From NCBI GenBank assembly GCA_011958945.1, contig BLLT01000016.1, positions 1 to 34,385 of the forward strand: a DNA stretch of 34,385 nt. The letters run 5' to 3'. Shown piece after piece: positions 15,274 through 23,364 of the stretch. The translations under genes were made by a program, and so were the position numbers. This DNA comes from Lachnospiraceae bacterium (lineage in GTDB: Bacteria > Bacillota > Clostridia > Lachnospirales > Lachnospiraceae). Every line of letters starts with the position of its first letter. Within the stretch, counting starts at the first letter, position 1. The notes below the pieces were generated by a model. That model did not search any database and had not been told where the DNA came from. It saw only the letters and a program-made list of their open reading frames with translations.

Positions 15274-16869
15274 TTAATCCTTCAGCACCTCTGACAGGCC
15301 ATTTATCACATCTCTTGCCATAAGTCCATATCTCCCCTTTATCTTTGCTGCTTCATCACCCGCTTTTCCATGGATATATACCCCAAGGCAGGCAGCTTTA
15401 CAGCCATCCATACCCTGCGCCATAAGCCCGCCGATTACGCCTGTGAGCACATCTCCCATGCCCGCCGTAGCCATGCCGTCATTTCCTGATGTATTCAAAT
15501 ACATCTCTTTGCCAGAAGGCGCAGCGACCACTGTGCGGGCGTCTTTGCATACGACAATGCAGCCGTACTTTTCTGCCATTTCTTTCGGTCTATGCAAAAG
15601 ATTCCTCTTTATGTCTTCCACAGTACTTCCAAAAAGGCGGGCAAATTCTGCCAAATGGGGGGTGAGTACAACATCCCTTTTTTCCTTTATGCACCCTTTT
15701 AATAGCTGTCTGAGATTTTCATTTTCCGCCAATAAATTCAGTCCATCGGCGTCAATGACCAGCGGCTTTTTGCTTTCCGCCAGCACTTGTTCCAGCATGG
15801 CGCAGGCTTCCCTTCCCTTTCCTATACCGGGCCCTATTAATATGCAGTCGGCCCATTCCATATCCTTTTCCAGCCTTTGGCGCAAATCGTTGGCAGTTTC
15901 CGTTTTCCCTGCTTCCTGCACTTGATATGTGGAAAGAAGCGCTTCCGGGAGATTGGTCTGGACAATGATTCTATTTTCTTCCGGCGTCAGGATTTTCACC
16001 ATTCCTGCCCCCATGCGGTAAACACTCCTGGCACATAGCTCGCAGGCTCCGCTCATGCCGGCGCTGCCTGCGATTACCAGCACCTTTCCGAAGGTGCCTT
16101 TGTTGCCGTCTCCATTCCTATCCGGCATTCCATCCAGGGGAGCGCCGTAAAAGGTATAGATTTGGGGGTTTTGGCCCAGAAAACTTTCCTGGGTAATCCC
16201 TATATCCCCACATATGATTTCCCCGCAATATCCGCATCCGGGATAAAGTATATGCCCCGGTTTTTTAAATGCAAAGGTCACCGTAAGGTTGGCCTTTACC
16301 GCTTCCCCCATAATTTCACCGCTGTCCGTATGAATGCCGGAAGGAATATCCACGGAGCAGACAAAGGCTTTGCTTTCATTGATTTCCTGCACCGCTTTGG
16401 CAAACTGTCCTTCCAGATTCCGGGAAAGCCCTATACCAAATAAGGCATCTACTATAATATCATATTCTTTATTCCCGATTTTGTCTTGCAAAGGACACCC
16501 ATATTTTTCTATCATTCCACATTGGGCTTTCGTCTCCCCGCTGCATTTTTCCCGGTCTCCAATCAGGCAAAAGTCCACCGCATACCCATGCTGCCGCAAA
16601 ATACGTCCTGCCGCAATACCATCCCCTCCATTATTCCCGCACCCTGCCACAATAAGCACCTGCATTCCTGGCACAGACCTTTTCTCTATCTCCTCCGCCA
16701 CCGCAAGCGCCGCCCGCTCCATCAGCACCATCGACGGCATCCCGAAATGCTGGATTGTATTCCTATCATATTCCCTCATTTCCCCTGCCGTAACAATATA
16801 TCCCTTCTCTAATACGCCCCTTCCTTGTCCTGCTTCCTTTTCCACATTCCCTGTCATACCGATAACCAT
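15274..16869 (-). CDS. nnr: Bifunctional NAD(P)H-hydrate epimerase / ADP-dependent dehydratase
   Basis: A 531-residue metabolite-repair enzyme that restores NAD(P)H from its hydrated forms. The N-terminal epimerase domain (YjeF_N, about residues 25-230) shows the Rossmann-like GCGNNGGDGIAAGRIL and VDALFGIGLSR. The C-terminal dehydratase domain (about 250-530) is of the ribokinase-like type: GSAGMSGACELCARS, LIGPGIGKG, VLTPHLAEFARL and the ATP-site motif TAGMGDVLTGVI. The fused order is normal for bacteria. ATG 16869 has GGAAG upstream; about 20 poorly conserved residues precede the core, so a later start is possible. A terminator between it and the coiled-coil gene suggests its own promoter. 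Confidence 0.95.
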   Translation of the reverse strand: MVIGMTGNVEKEAGQGRGVLEKGYIVTAGEMREYDRNTIQHFGMPSMVLMERAALAVAEEIEKRSVPGMQVLIVAGCGNNGGDGIAAGRILRQHGYAVDFCLIGDREKCSGETKAQCGMIEKYGCPLQDKIGNKEYDIIVDALFGIGLSRNLEGQFAKAVQEINESKAFVCSVDIPSGIHTDSGEIMGEAVKANLTVTFAFKKPGHILYPGCGYCGEIICGDIGITQESFLGQNPQIYTFYGAPLDGMPDRNGDGNKGTFGKVLVIAGSAGMSGACELCARSVYRMGAGMVKILTPEENRIIVQTNLPEALLSTYQVQEAGKTETANDLRQRLEKDMEWADCILIGPGIGKGREACAMLEQVLAESKKPLVIDADGLNLLAENENLRQLLKGCIKEKRDVVLTPHLAEFARLFGSTVEDIKRNLLHRPKEMAEKYGCIVVCKDARTVVAAPSGKEMYLNTSGNDGMATAGMGDVLTGVIGGLMAQGMDGCKAACLGVYIHGKAGDEAAKIKGRYGLMARDVINGLSEVLKD

Positions 16870-16901
16870 ACCTTTCTTCCGCTGTCACATTTATATAGAA
16901 A

Positions 16902-16932
16902 AAATACGCCAAACCACTGCCCTGGCGTATTT
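16902..16932 (-). terminator. Intrinsic terminator between coiled-coil gene and nnr
   Basis: AAATACGCCA and TGGCGTATTT form a perfect 10-bp stem with an 11-base loop; on the minus strand the stem runs into TTTTTTC. It should end the rex/coiled-coil transcript ahead of the NAD(P)HX repair gene. Confidence 0.85.
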
Positions 16933-16984
16933 CCCTTCCGTTTCATTATCTATAACCTTGCTGAATATACTGGCTGAAGTTCCC

Positions 16985-17674
16985 TCAGCCTTCCTTTTTT
17001 CCGGCTGCTGCCCTCTTCCGCTGCGCCCTTTCGATTTGTGCCCTCCTCCGTTCTTCCGGATTATACTTCAAATCGAAAATCTCAATAACCTCCGCGCCAA
17101 AAATATCATGCATATAAGAATACAGGCTAAAAACCTCCTGCTCATTCTCCGCTTTGCGGATGAGCTTCTTTTTCATTTCAATCCTTATATCTTTGACCCA
17201 CTCTTCGATTTTATCAATTTCTCTTGTATTTTCAGCAATTTTCTGGTAACAGATGTCCATTGTTATCAACATCAATTTATGGTTAATCTGCGCAATTTCC
17301 TCCGGCAGCAGCCTAAGTTCCCTTGCATAATCCTCCAGCCGTTCATTACATTCATTGATCAGCCGTCTGTTGTCCTCCATTTTTTTTTCTGTCGCCGCAT
17401 CCGGATTGCCGCCCGATAAATCCGCCATTTCCATAATCTCTGTCATCAGCTTTTTCTTTACCTTACGGATATCCTTTGACTCTGTGTTCAGCTTTCCCTG
17501 CCGCTTAATCAGTTCATTTAATTTTACTTCCCCCCGCTGTACCTCCGCCGGTATTTCTGTCTGTGCCTGTGTAAAAAGCTGATGCCATTTATTATCCAAT
17601 GTCAGCAGCGGAATCTCTTTCCCCGCCAACGCTTCCTTGAATGCATTTTCTGAATGTGCCATAACACTTCTCAT
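16985..17674 (-). CDS. Conserved coiled-coil protein, function unknown
   Basis: A 229-residue soluble, highly charged protein with no signal or membrane segment. After a short N-terminal part (LAGKEIPLLTLDNKWHQLF), residues about 40-190 are predominantly alpha-helical with heptad-like spacing (KLNELIKRQGKLNTESKDIR, EEKKMEDN-type acidic/basic runs). The C-terminal 60 residues contain SLYSYMHDIFGAEVIEIFDL and end in a basic tail. The start is uncertain between ATG 17674 (GGAAGGGG just upstream) and the in-frame ATG at 17662. It follows rex by 35 bases, so the two are cotranscribed and both fall under Rex-controlled expression if the operator is real. No enzymatic motif is visible. Confidence 0.75.
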   Translation of the reverse strand: MRSVMAHSENAFKEALAGKEIPLLTLDNKWHQLFTQAQTEIPAEVQRGEVKLNELIKRQGKLNTESKDIRKVKKKLMTEIMEMADLSGGNPDAATEKKMEDNRRLINECNERLEDYARELRLLPEEIAQINHKLMLITMDICYQKIAENTREIDKIEEWVKDIRIEMKKKLIRKAENEQEVFSLYSYMHDIFGAEVIEIFDLKYNPEERRRAQIERAQRKRAAAGKKEG

Positions 17675-17709
17675 GCCCCTTCCATATAACCTGCCAACTT
17701 ATTTTTCTA

Positions 17710-18348
17710 TTACTTCTCCTTCTGAAATCTGTTAATATTATAAGACAGCTTCATCAGGCTGTCGGACAGATGGACATTTTCAACTTGTATCCCCTCCGGC
17801 ACTTTTAAATCCACGTGGGCAAAATTCCAAATTCCCTTAATCCCATACGAAATTAACCGCTCCGCAATTTCTGCTGCCTCTGTTTTCGGTACGGTAAGCA
17901 CAGCTATATCAATATTATTTTCGCGTACGAACTGTCCCATATGATCCATGCACTGTACTTCGATTCCCCTTATCTTTTTTCCGTAAAGTGCCGGATTAAC
18001 ATCAAAAACTCCTTTAAATAAGAAACCTCGCCGTTCAAAATCCACATAATTGACCAATGCCTGCCCCAGATTGCCGGCTCCAATAATGATCAGATTATGC
18101 TTCTGGTCAAGCCCCAGTATTTTCCCGATTTCTTCATAAAGGAACTCCACATTATACCCGTATCCCTGCTGTCCAAACCCGCCGAAATTATTCAAATCCT
18201 GACGGATCTGGGAAGCTGTGACCTGCATAATATCGCTCAGTTCCTGAGATGACACCCTCTCTGTTCCTTCATCTTTGAGTTCACCCAAATATCTAAAATA
18301 CCGCGGCAGGCGGCTGATAACTGCCTGTGAAATGTCTTTTTCCAACAC
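17710..18348 (-). CDS. rex: Redox-sensing transcriptional repressor Rex
   Basis: A 212-residue NADH/NAD+ sensor. The N-terminal winged helix (ISRLPRYFRYL, then VSSQELSDIMQVTASQIRQD and NNFGGFGQQGYGY) binds operators in genes of fermentation and anaerobic electron flow. The Rossmann domain begins with IIIGAGNLGQALVNY and ends with the domain-swapped helix MKLSYNINRFQ. Length is typical. The start is taken as GTG 18348 with GGGGG seven bases upstream; the adjacent TTG is an alternative. Its promoter overlaps a Rex-like operator, pointing to autoregulation. The following gene is a coiled-coil protein in the same transcript. Confidence 0.96.
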   Translation of the reverse strand: MLEKDISQAVISRLPRYFRYLGELKDEGTERVSSQELSDIMQVTASQIRQDLNNFGGFGQQGYGYNVEFLYEEIGKILGLDQKHNLIIIGAGNLGQALVNYVDFERRGFLFKGVFDVNPALYGKKIRGIEVQCMDHMGQFVRENNIDIAVLTVPKTEAAEIAERLISYGIKGIWNFAHVDLKVPEGIQVENVHLSDSLMKLSYNINRFQKEK

Positions 18349-18380
18349 GCTGCTGCCCCCTATATCAGTAATTACCCTTT

Positions 18381-18409
18381 ATTATATAAGACTGTTAAAA
18401 TAATGTCAA
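18381..18409 (-). promoter_or_regulatory. rex promoter with overlapping Rex-like operator
   Basis: On the minus strand there is an ideal -35 TTGACA (18404-18409), a 17-bp spacer and a -10 TATAAT (18381-18386). The 18-mer TTGACATTATTTTAACAG (18392-18409) overlaps the -35 and matches the Rex consensus TTGTTAA-N4-TTAACAA in 10 of 14 defined positions, with one half-site nearly perfect. Binding would block the promoter, so rex is likely autoregulated. Confidence 0.72.
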
Positions 18410-18424
18410 ATTCTTCTTTGGCAT

Positions 18425-20002
18425 TCATTCAAGTTCAGCAGAAATGTTACCCATCAGTTCCCAAGCAGCATCCCGTTCCTGCTTTTGCTCCGGTGACAAC
18501 TCCTCGTACTCGCACAGCATGGGATGTTGTCTCGCCACATCGTTGCGGAAAGAACCATAACTCCAATTGTAGAAAGTATAAAACCTGAGCCAACGCATAT
18601 GATCCAGTTTACGGTACATTTCCCTCGTATTTTTTGTATTCTTTGTCTTACAGTATCGTTCATATGCCTTCTTTACCACGGGTGCAGTAAGTTCTGTAAT
18701 CGTTTCATCCTCCAAAAGAATCCTTGTTTTCATCAAGAGATGATCCGCCGCTACAATTTTAGACTGCCTGTGGAGATCATCCAGTTCATTCCACCCCAAT
18801 GTAGGGTAGGAAACAGAACGCCTGAAGATATCATTAATCATGATAGCCGCTTTATTCAAATCCGTACGGATAATTTGCTGTGTCGTATAAATATCCTCAT
18901 TCGCCCCAAAATAAGATATTCCAGGAACTTTCCAGCTGCTGCGCAGGTCAATGCGGCCGCGGATTCTATAATATTTATTCAAGGTCCAGAAAGCGCTCCA
19001 GCCGTTTTGCTCATCATCCTCACAGATGATAATTCGGTCGGCCCGTTCCAGGATGGACGGATTCCCGGTCCAGGTTTCCTTATGAAAAATCAGGGAATCC
19101 TTCCTTTCGGATTCTTCATCCAGGGAAAACAGTTCGCCCAAACGGTAATGTATTGACAAGAATTCCTTGGCATCGCCAAAAATATGATACGCCACATGCT
19201 GTTCTATGGAAATAATGTTGGTTAATATAGCCCGCTCCAGAATACTGGTTCCATAATTCCCAAACCCAATCAGCACAATTGTATTTTCATGTTTACATAA
19301 TGGTTTGGAACGCCAATACTGTCTGGCACAACATTCATAGCTGTGAAAAAAGTAAATATTTCCTGAAAGTTTGTCCTGTCCGTTCGTTGTTCTCGCATAG
19401 ACTTCTACCGGCAATTCATGGAGATTGATTGCCCGCTTGTTGATACCGATATCATTTTCCTTCAGAAAGAAAATCTTGCATTCCGCTCCAACCTTCTTCT
19501 TTTTGTCCACAATTTTATCCGGCGATACATTTAAATAGATACAGGGGTAATTGGGGATTTCACTCCGGCGGCTTCTCTGCTCCCCATAAATAATCAGTGC
19601 ATCCGGATCCTCTTTATAGATATTTGCCGCCAAAGTATCCGATTCCACCCCGTAATCCGCAAAATAATACCAGTTTTTATGCCGTTGTAAGCTAAGCAAA
19701 AGAAAGGGCATCCCCTCACTGGTGATAAAAGACATCACTGCCCCCAGCAATGTTACCATAATACCTGCGGACAAAAGCAGGAAAATCATCCCAACCACAT
19801 GCCCTAACGGCGTCACTGGTATCAAGTCTCCATACCCAACCGTAGTTAAAGTTACCAAAGAATACCAGAACGCATCTCCAAAAGTCTGAATCATCGCATC
19901 GCTGTTCGCGGATTCCGAACAATACAGGATGATCAGCAGCCCAAAATAAACCAGAGCTATCACTACAGCAAAACGAAGATAGATATTCTTTCTCCCTTTC
20001 AT
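18425..20002 (-). CDS. K+ channel-like protein with RCK/TrkA-N and RyR-like domains
   Basis: A 525-residue membrane protein. Two TM helices (about residues 10-28 and 68-92) flank a pore loop with the K+ selectivity filter TTVGYGD at 53-59. The cytoplasmic part has a Rossmann-type regulator-of-conductance region, with the dinucleotide loop VLIGFGNYGTS at 243-253, preceded by a second, less clear, nucleotide-binding-like subdomain (about 110-230). Residues about 400-520 resemble a RyR domain: WNELDDLHRQS and AADHLLMKT, then HMRWLRFYTFYNWSYG, HPMLCEYEELSPEQK. ATG 20002 has AGGGAT/GGAG upstream; a TTG at 20035 is weaker. It lies between recQ and rex. Likely a ligand-gated cation channel; the ligand and physiological role are unknown. 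Confidence 0.88.
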   Translation of the reverse strand: MKGRKNIYLRFAVVIALVYFGLLIILYCSESANSDAMIQTFGDAFWYSLVTLTTVGYGDLIPVTPLGHVVGMIFLLLSAGIMVTLLGAVMSFITSEGMPFLLLSLQRHKNWYYFADYGVESDTLAANIYKEDPDALIIYGEQRSRRSEIPNYPCIYLNVSPDKIVDKKKKVGAECKIFFLKENDIGINKRAINLHELPVEVYARTTNGQDKLSGNIYFFHSYECCARQYWRSKPLCKHENTIVLIGFGNYGTSILERAILTNIISIEQHVAYHIFGDAKEFLSIHYRLGELFSLDEESERKDSLIFHKETWTGNPSILERADRIIICEDDEQNGWSAFWTLNKYYRIRGRIDLRSSWKVPGISYFGANEDIYTTQQIIRTDLNKAAIMINDIFRRSVSYPTLGWNELDDLHRQSKIVAADHLLMKTRILLEDETITELTAPVVKKAYERYCKTKNTKNTREMYRKLDHMRWLRFYTFYNWSYGSFRNDVARQHPMLCEYEELSPEQKQERDAAWELMGNISAELE

Positions 20003-20040
20003 ATCCCTGTTCTCTCCTTTTCGAAGCAGTTCCAAAGAAA

Positions 20041-20076
20041 TCCCTTCCTAAGCTTCCTTCCCTTCCTAAGCTTCCT
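20041..20076. repeat. Two tandem 18-bp repeats
   Basis: The unit TCCCTTCCTAAGCTTCCT occurs twice in perfect tandem just upstream of the channel gene start. Each contains the palindrome AAGCTT. It may be a copy-number-variable tract affecting the leader of that gene; no function can be assigned. Confidence 0.8.
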
Positions 20077-20135
20077 TCCCGCCCTACATAAGAGTCAATT
20101 TTCATTTGCCGTTCATTTTGCCGGGAATCGGTTTC

Positions 20136-21986
20136 TCACACCTTTTCCGTTACACAAGAAAGAAATCTCTCCCCGTATTTTTCATATTTGAACTCCCCCA
20201 CACCTGATACTGCAAGCATTCCTGCCTTTGTCTTTGGTTTTAAAAGGCACATATGTATCAATGTCTTATCGGAAAATACGATATAAGGCGGTACTTTTTC
20301 TTCCCTGGCGATTTCTGTCCGCAGAGCCCGCAGCCTTTCGAATAATTTTTCCTCCGCTTCGGTAAATTCCATATCCCCCAGGCCTGAAAGGACGCCTTTT
20401 CTCCTTTTCTCCCTCTTTACCTTCGCCGGATGCTCCTGCTCCTTCGCCATCTTCATGGATATCTGCTCTTCCCCCAAAAGCACGGCCTCCGACTTTTCCG
20501 TCAGCTTCACAATGGCGTATTCATCATTTGTCACATGCAGATATCCGTACAGCTGCAAGTGGTTGATGACCTTGCGCAGCTTATGAGTCGGAATCTTAGC
20601 CAATTCTCCGTAATGGGGATTGGCATCCATACGGTAGCTGCGTATTTTCGCCGTATTCGCCCCATGCACTGTATCCACAATTACCGTTGTCCCAAACCGC
20701 TGCCTGCTGCTTTGCACACAGCCCACAATACTTCTTGCAATCTCCGTCACATCCACTGTCTCAAACTGGCTTAGGCAGTTTGTGCAATTTCCGCAATAAC
20801 CGCTGCCATATTCCCCAAAATAGCGTAAAATATAGTCCCGCAGACAGTCATTTGTAAAACAGTAAAATGTCATTTTTCTCAGCCGCTCCCTGTCACGCTG
20901 GGCCACAAGCTGCCTTGTCACTTCATCCAGTTCCTGATTGTCTTTATTATTATCAATAAAAAACTGATTGGTCACCACATCCTGCCCGGCATACAAAAGA
21001 ATGCATTCCGCCGCTTCCCCATCCCTCCCGGCACGCCCGGCTTCCTGGTAATAGCTTTCCATATTCTTCGGCATATTATAATGTACTACGAAACGCACAT
21101 CTGACTTGTCAATCCCCATTCCAAACGCGTTAGTGGCCACCATAATCTCTGCCCGGCTGTAAATAAAATCTTCCTGATTTGCCTTCCGCTCAATGTCGGA
21201 AAGCCCTGCATGATATTTTGTAACCGAAAAGCCTTCCTCCCCCAGTCTTTCATACACCTCTTCCACATATTTTCTGGTCAGGCAATAAATAATACCGCTC
21301 TGCCCCGGATGAAGTTCCAGAAAATTTTTCATAGCCCCATATTTATCCTTCGGAGACTGCACTGCAAAATAAAGGTTAGGGCGGTCAAATCCCGTAGCCA
21401 CTACCTTAGGGTTTTGGAGCAGCAAAATATCAATGATGTCATCCCTTACCTCCTTCGTAGCGGTAGCCGTAAACGCGCTGATAACCGGCCTTTTCGGAAG
21501 CCTTCCGATAAATTCCACTATCTTTAAATAGCTTGGCCGAAAATCCTGCCCCCACTGGGAAACACAATGTGCCTCATCTACCACCAGCATGGAAATATGG
21601 GCATGCAGAGCAAAATCAAGAAAGCTGTCCGTAACCAGCCGTTCGGGCGCTACATATATGATTTTATACCTTCCCTCTTTTGCGAAGCCAAGCGCCTTCT
21701 GATTCTGCCCGGCCGTCAATGAACTGTTCAGATATGCGGCATGTACCCCTGCCTGGTTCAACCCCTCCACCTGGTCCTTCATCAAAGATATCAATGGGGA
21801 AATCACAAGCGTAATCCCATCCATAATAAGGGCCGGAACTTGAAAACATATGGACTTCCCAGCCCCCGTAGGCATGATTCCGAAAGTATCCTGCCCCTCC
21901 AATATGCTTCCCACCAGTTCTTCCTGCCCCTCCCGGAAGGAATCATATCCAAAATACTGTTTTAAAATTTTACTCGCCTGACTCAT
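20136..21986 (-). CDS. recQ: ATP-dependent DNA helicase RecQ
   Basis: A 616-residue 3'-5' DNA helicase for recombination and fork repair. The motifs run in order: Q-motif region FREGQEEL, Walker A MPTGAGKSICFQ, motif II VVDEAHCVSQWG, motif III SAFTATA, motif V ATNAFGMGIDKSDVR, and motif VI YYQEAGRAGRDG. They are followed by the RecQ-Ct zinc site (C..DC, then YCGNCTNC), a winged helix, and a C-terminal HRDC domain (residues about 540-616, LRTEIAREEKVPPYIVFSD). Full-length and intact. ATG 21986 lies unusually far (15 bases) after a strong AAGGAGG. Twenty-seven bases separate it from nth upstream, so both repair genes are probably in one operon. Confidence 0.97.
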   Translation of the reverse strand: MSQASKILKQYFGYDSFREGQEELVGSILEGQDTFGIMPTGAGKSICFQVPALIMDGITLVISPLISLMKDQVEGLNQAGVHAAYLNSSLTAGQNQKALGFAKEGRYKIIYVAPERLVTDSFLDFALHAHISMLVVDEAHCVSQWGQDFRPSYLKIVEFIGRLPKRPVISAFTATATKEVRDDIIDILLLQNPKVVATGFDRPNLYFAVQSPKDKYGAMKNFLELHPGQSGIIYCLTRKYVEEVYERLGEEGFSVTKYHAGLSDIERKANQEDFIYSRAEIMVATNAFGMGIDKSDVRFVVHYNMPKNMESYYQEAGRAGRDGEAAECILLYAGQDVVTNQFFIDNNKDNQELDEVTRQLVAQRDRERLRKMTFYCFTNDCLRDYILRYFGEYGSGYCGNCTNCLSQFETVDVTEIARSIVGCVQSSRQRFGTTVIVDTVHGANTAKIRSYRMDANPHYGELAKIPTHKLRKVINHLQLYGYLHVTNDEYAIVKLTEKSEAVLLGEEQISMKMAKEQEHPAKVKREKRRKGVLSGLGDMEFTEAEEKLFERLRALRTEIAREEKVPPYIVFSDKTLIHMCLLKPKTKAGMLAVSGVGEFKYEKYGERFLSCVTEKV

Positions 21987-22013
21987 TAAGCTACCGTCAT
22001 TCCTCCTTCATTC

Positions 22014-22640
22014 TTACTCGTTTTTCTTATCACACCATTCCTTCAATACACAGCCTCCGCATTTCGCTTTCCTTGCCGTGCATATGCTCCTGCCGTGATA
22101 AATCAGCTGGAAATTAATGCGGTTCCAATGCTCCTTAGGCAGCACTTCCATCAATTCTTTTTCCACTTGAACCGGATTCTTCCCCTTCGCCCAGCCTATC
22201 CTCCTGGAAATCCGGAACACATGGGTATCCACAGTCACTCCGGGAATTCCATAGGCATCCGCTAAGAATAAAGTCGCGGTTTTTCGCCCCACTCCGGGCA
22301 GCTTTACCAAGTCCTCTATCTTTACGGGAACTTTCCCTTCATATTCCTCCCAGATTTTTCCGCAGCATTTTTTCATATTCCGTGCTTTCACCTTATATAA
22401 TCCGATGCTCTTAATCGCATCTTCCACTTCTCTTTCCGGAGCCTCTATCACTGCTTTCAAATCGGGAAATCGTTTCCACAATCCAGGGAGGATTTCGTCC
22501 ACTTGCTTGTCCGTACTCTGGGCGCTGAGCATAATTGCCACCAGCAGCTGCCAGTCAGCCGTATGTAAAAAACCATCCTTGGTTACCCCATATTCTCTAT
22601 CCAGAGTTTGCAATATTTTCTTTGTCTTCTCTTTGGTCAT
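22014..22640 (-). CDS. nth: Endonuclease III (DNA glycosylase/AP lyase)
   Basis: A 208-residue base-excision repair glycosylase that removes oxidised pyrimidines and cuts the AP site. The helix-hairpin-helix is LPGVGRKTATLF, whose Lys is the lyase nucleophile. The catalytic Asp is in GVTVDTHVFRISRR, and the [4Fe-4S] cluster ligands are in the C-x6-C-x2-C-x5-C array CTARKAKCGGCVLKEWC. ATG 22640 has AGGAT about six bases upstream; the frame to 22676 lacks an SD. It precedes recQ by 27 bases, forming a DNA-repair pair. Confidence 0.97.
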   Translation of the reverse strand: MTKEKTKKILQTLDREYGVTKDGFLHTADWQLLVAIMLSAQSTDKQVDEILPGLWKRFPDLKAVIEAPEREVEDAIKSIGLYKVKARNMKKCCGKIWEEYEGKVPVKIEDLVKLPGVGRKTATLFLADAYGIPGVTVDTHVFRISRRIGWAKGKNPVQVEKELMEVLPKEHWNRINFQLIYHGRSICTARKAKCGGCVLKEWCDKKNE

Positions 22641-22718
22641 TTTAAATCCTATTTCTCCTAATCGGTGATGCAACAAAGTTTAATTCACAAATCCAAAAAA
22701 AATTTCCAAAGACAGATT

Positions 22719-23192
22719 CTACAAAATCGTCTCCATCCCCACTTTCTGCGGCTTCAACCCACACTTTTCGTAGAACTTCATCGCCGTCTCATTGCAGCTC
22801 CATACGTTCAGCGTCACATTATAGCATCCTTCTTTCCTGGCAAATTCCAGCACATAATCATACAAAAATTTTCCGATATGCTGCCCTCTGATGTTTTCAT
22901 CCACACAAAGGTCATCAATATACAAGGTTTTAATATCTGTCAATATATTATTATTTAGATGTTGCTGGAAAACGCAGAACGCATACCCAAGCACCGCATC
23001 GGCCTCATCTACGGCCACGAAAATCGGGCGGCTATCATCCTTTAACATTTCCTTTAACTGTCCATCCGTATATTTCCTGTTATTGTTCCCCTGAAATAAG
23101 TCAGGCCTTCCCTTATGGTGAACCATACACACCTGCCGCAGGAGTTCATGAATGCTCCCCATGTCCTTTTCTTCTGCGCGTCTAATTTCCAT
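22719..23192 (-). CDS. GNAT-family N-acetyltransferase
   Basis: A 157-residue acetyltransferase of the GNAT fold. Central strands LGYAFCVFQQH and TLYIDDLCVDENI lead into the acetyl-CoA pyrophosphate loop RGQHIGKFLYDYV (motif A). This is followed by GCYNVTLNVWSCNETAMKFY and EKCGL (motif B), the usual family ending. The substrate cannot be told. The ATG at 23192 has GGAG six bases upstream, within the dispersed start-site repeat at 23201-23218; the open frame to 23252 runs into that repeat and is not credible as coding. It stands alone between prfA and nth. Confidence 0.9.
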   Translation of the reverse strand: MEIRRAEEKDMGSIHELLRQVCMVHHKGRPDLFQGNNNRKYTDGQLKEMLKDDSRPIFVAVDEADAVLGYAFCVFQQHLNNNILTDIKTLYIDDLCVDENIRGQHIGKFLYDYVLEFARKEGCYNVTLNVWSCNETAMKFYEKCGLKPQKVGMETIL

Positions 23193-23200
23193 TATTCTCT

Positions 23201-23296
23201 CCATTTCTGCGCTGCTTTGGCCAATTCCTGATAACTTACAACACTGCAGCATATTCCCTTATGACCGAGTAGGGAAATGGCTTTTCCCCCTACTCG
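23201..23296 (-). repeat. Dispersed start-site repeat, copy C, with CGAGTAGGG hairpin
   Basis: The exact 18-mer at 23201-23218 equals copy A (7061-7078). About 50 bases further, CGAGTAGGG (23266-23274) pairs perfectly with CCCTACTCG (23288-23296), making a 9-bp hairpin whose arm also occurs at 12554-12567 beside copy B. It fills the gap between prfA and the acetyltransferase gene and might end prfA transcription or serve as an RNA element. Confidence 0.7.
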
Positions 23297-23364
23297 CCCC
23301 CATGCGCCCCAGCGGCTTATTTCCTCTGCACGGGGCTGTGCATACAAAGAAAGCAGGAATATCT

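Noticed and set aside
16972-16990. Hairpin GGCTGA/TCAGCC at the stop of the coiled-coil gene
   Set aside because: Short stem without a U-tract; the real terminator is at 16902-16932.
16334-17419. Long plus-strand frame of 361 codons across the nnr start and coiled-coil gene
   Set aside because: Composition (Pro, Ser, Phe, His rich) is that of an antisense shadow; it crosses two real genes and a terminator.
20041-20076. CRISPR-like repeats
   Set aside because: Only two adjacent 18-bp units with no spacers and no cas genes.
21986-22012. Mini-cistron (ATG ACG GTA GCT TAA) overlapping the recQ start as TAATG
   Set aside because: The SD is almost touching its ATG, and five codons give no evidence of function; most likely the SD simply serves recQ at long spacing.
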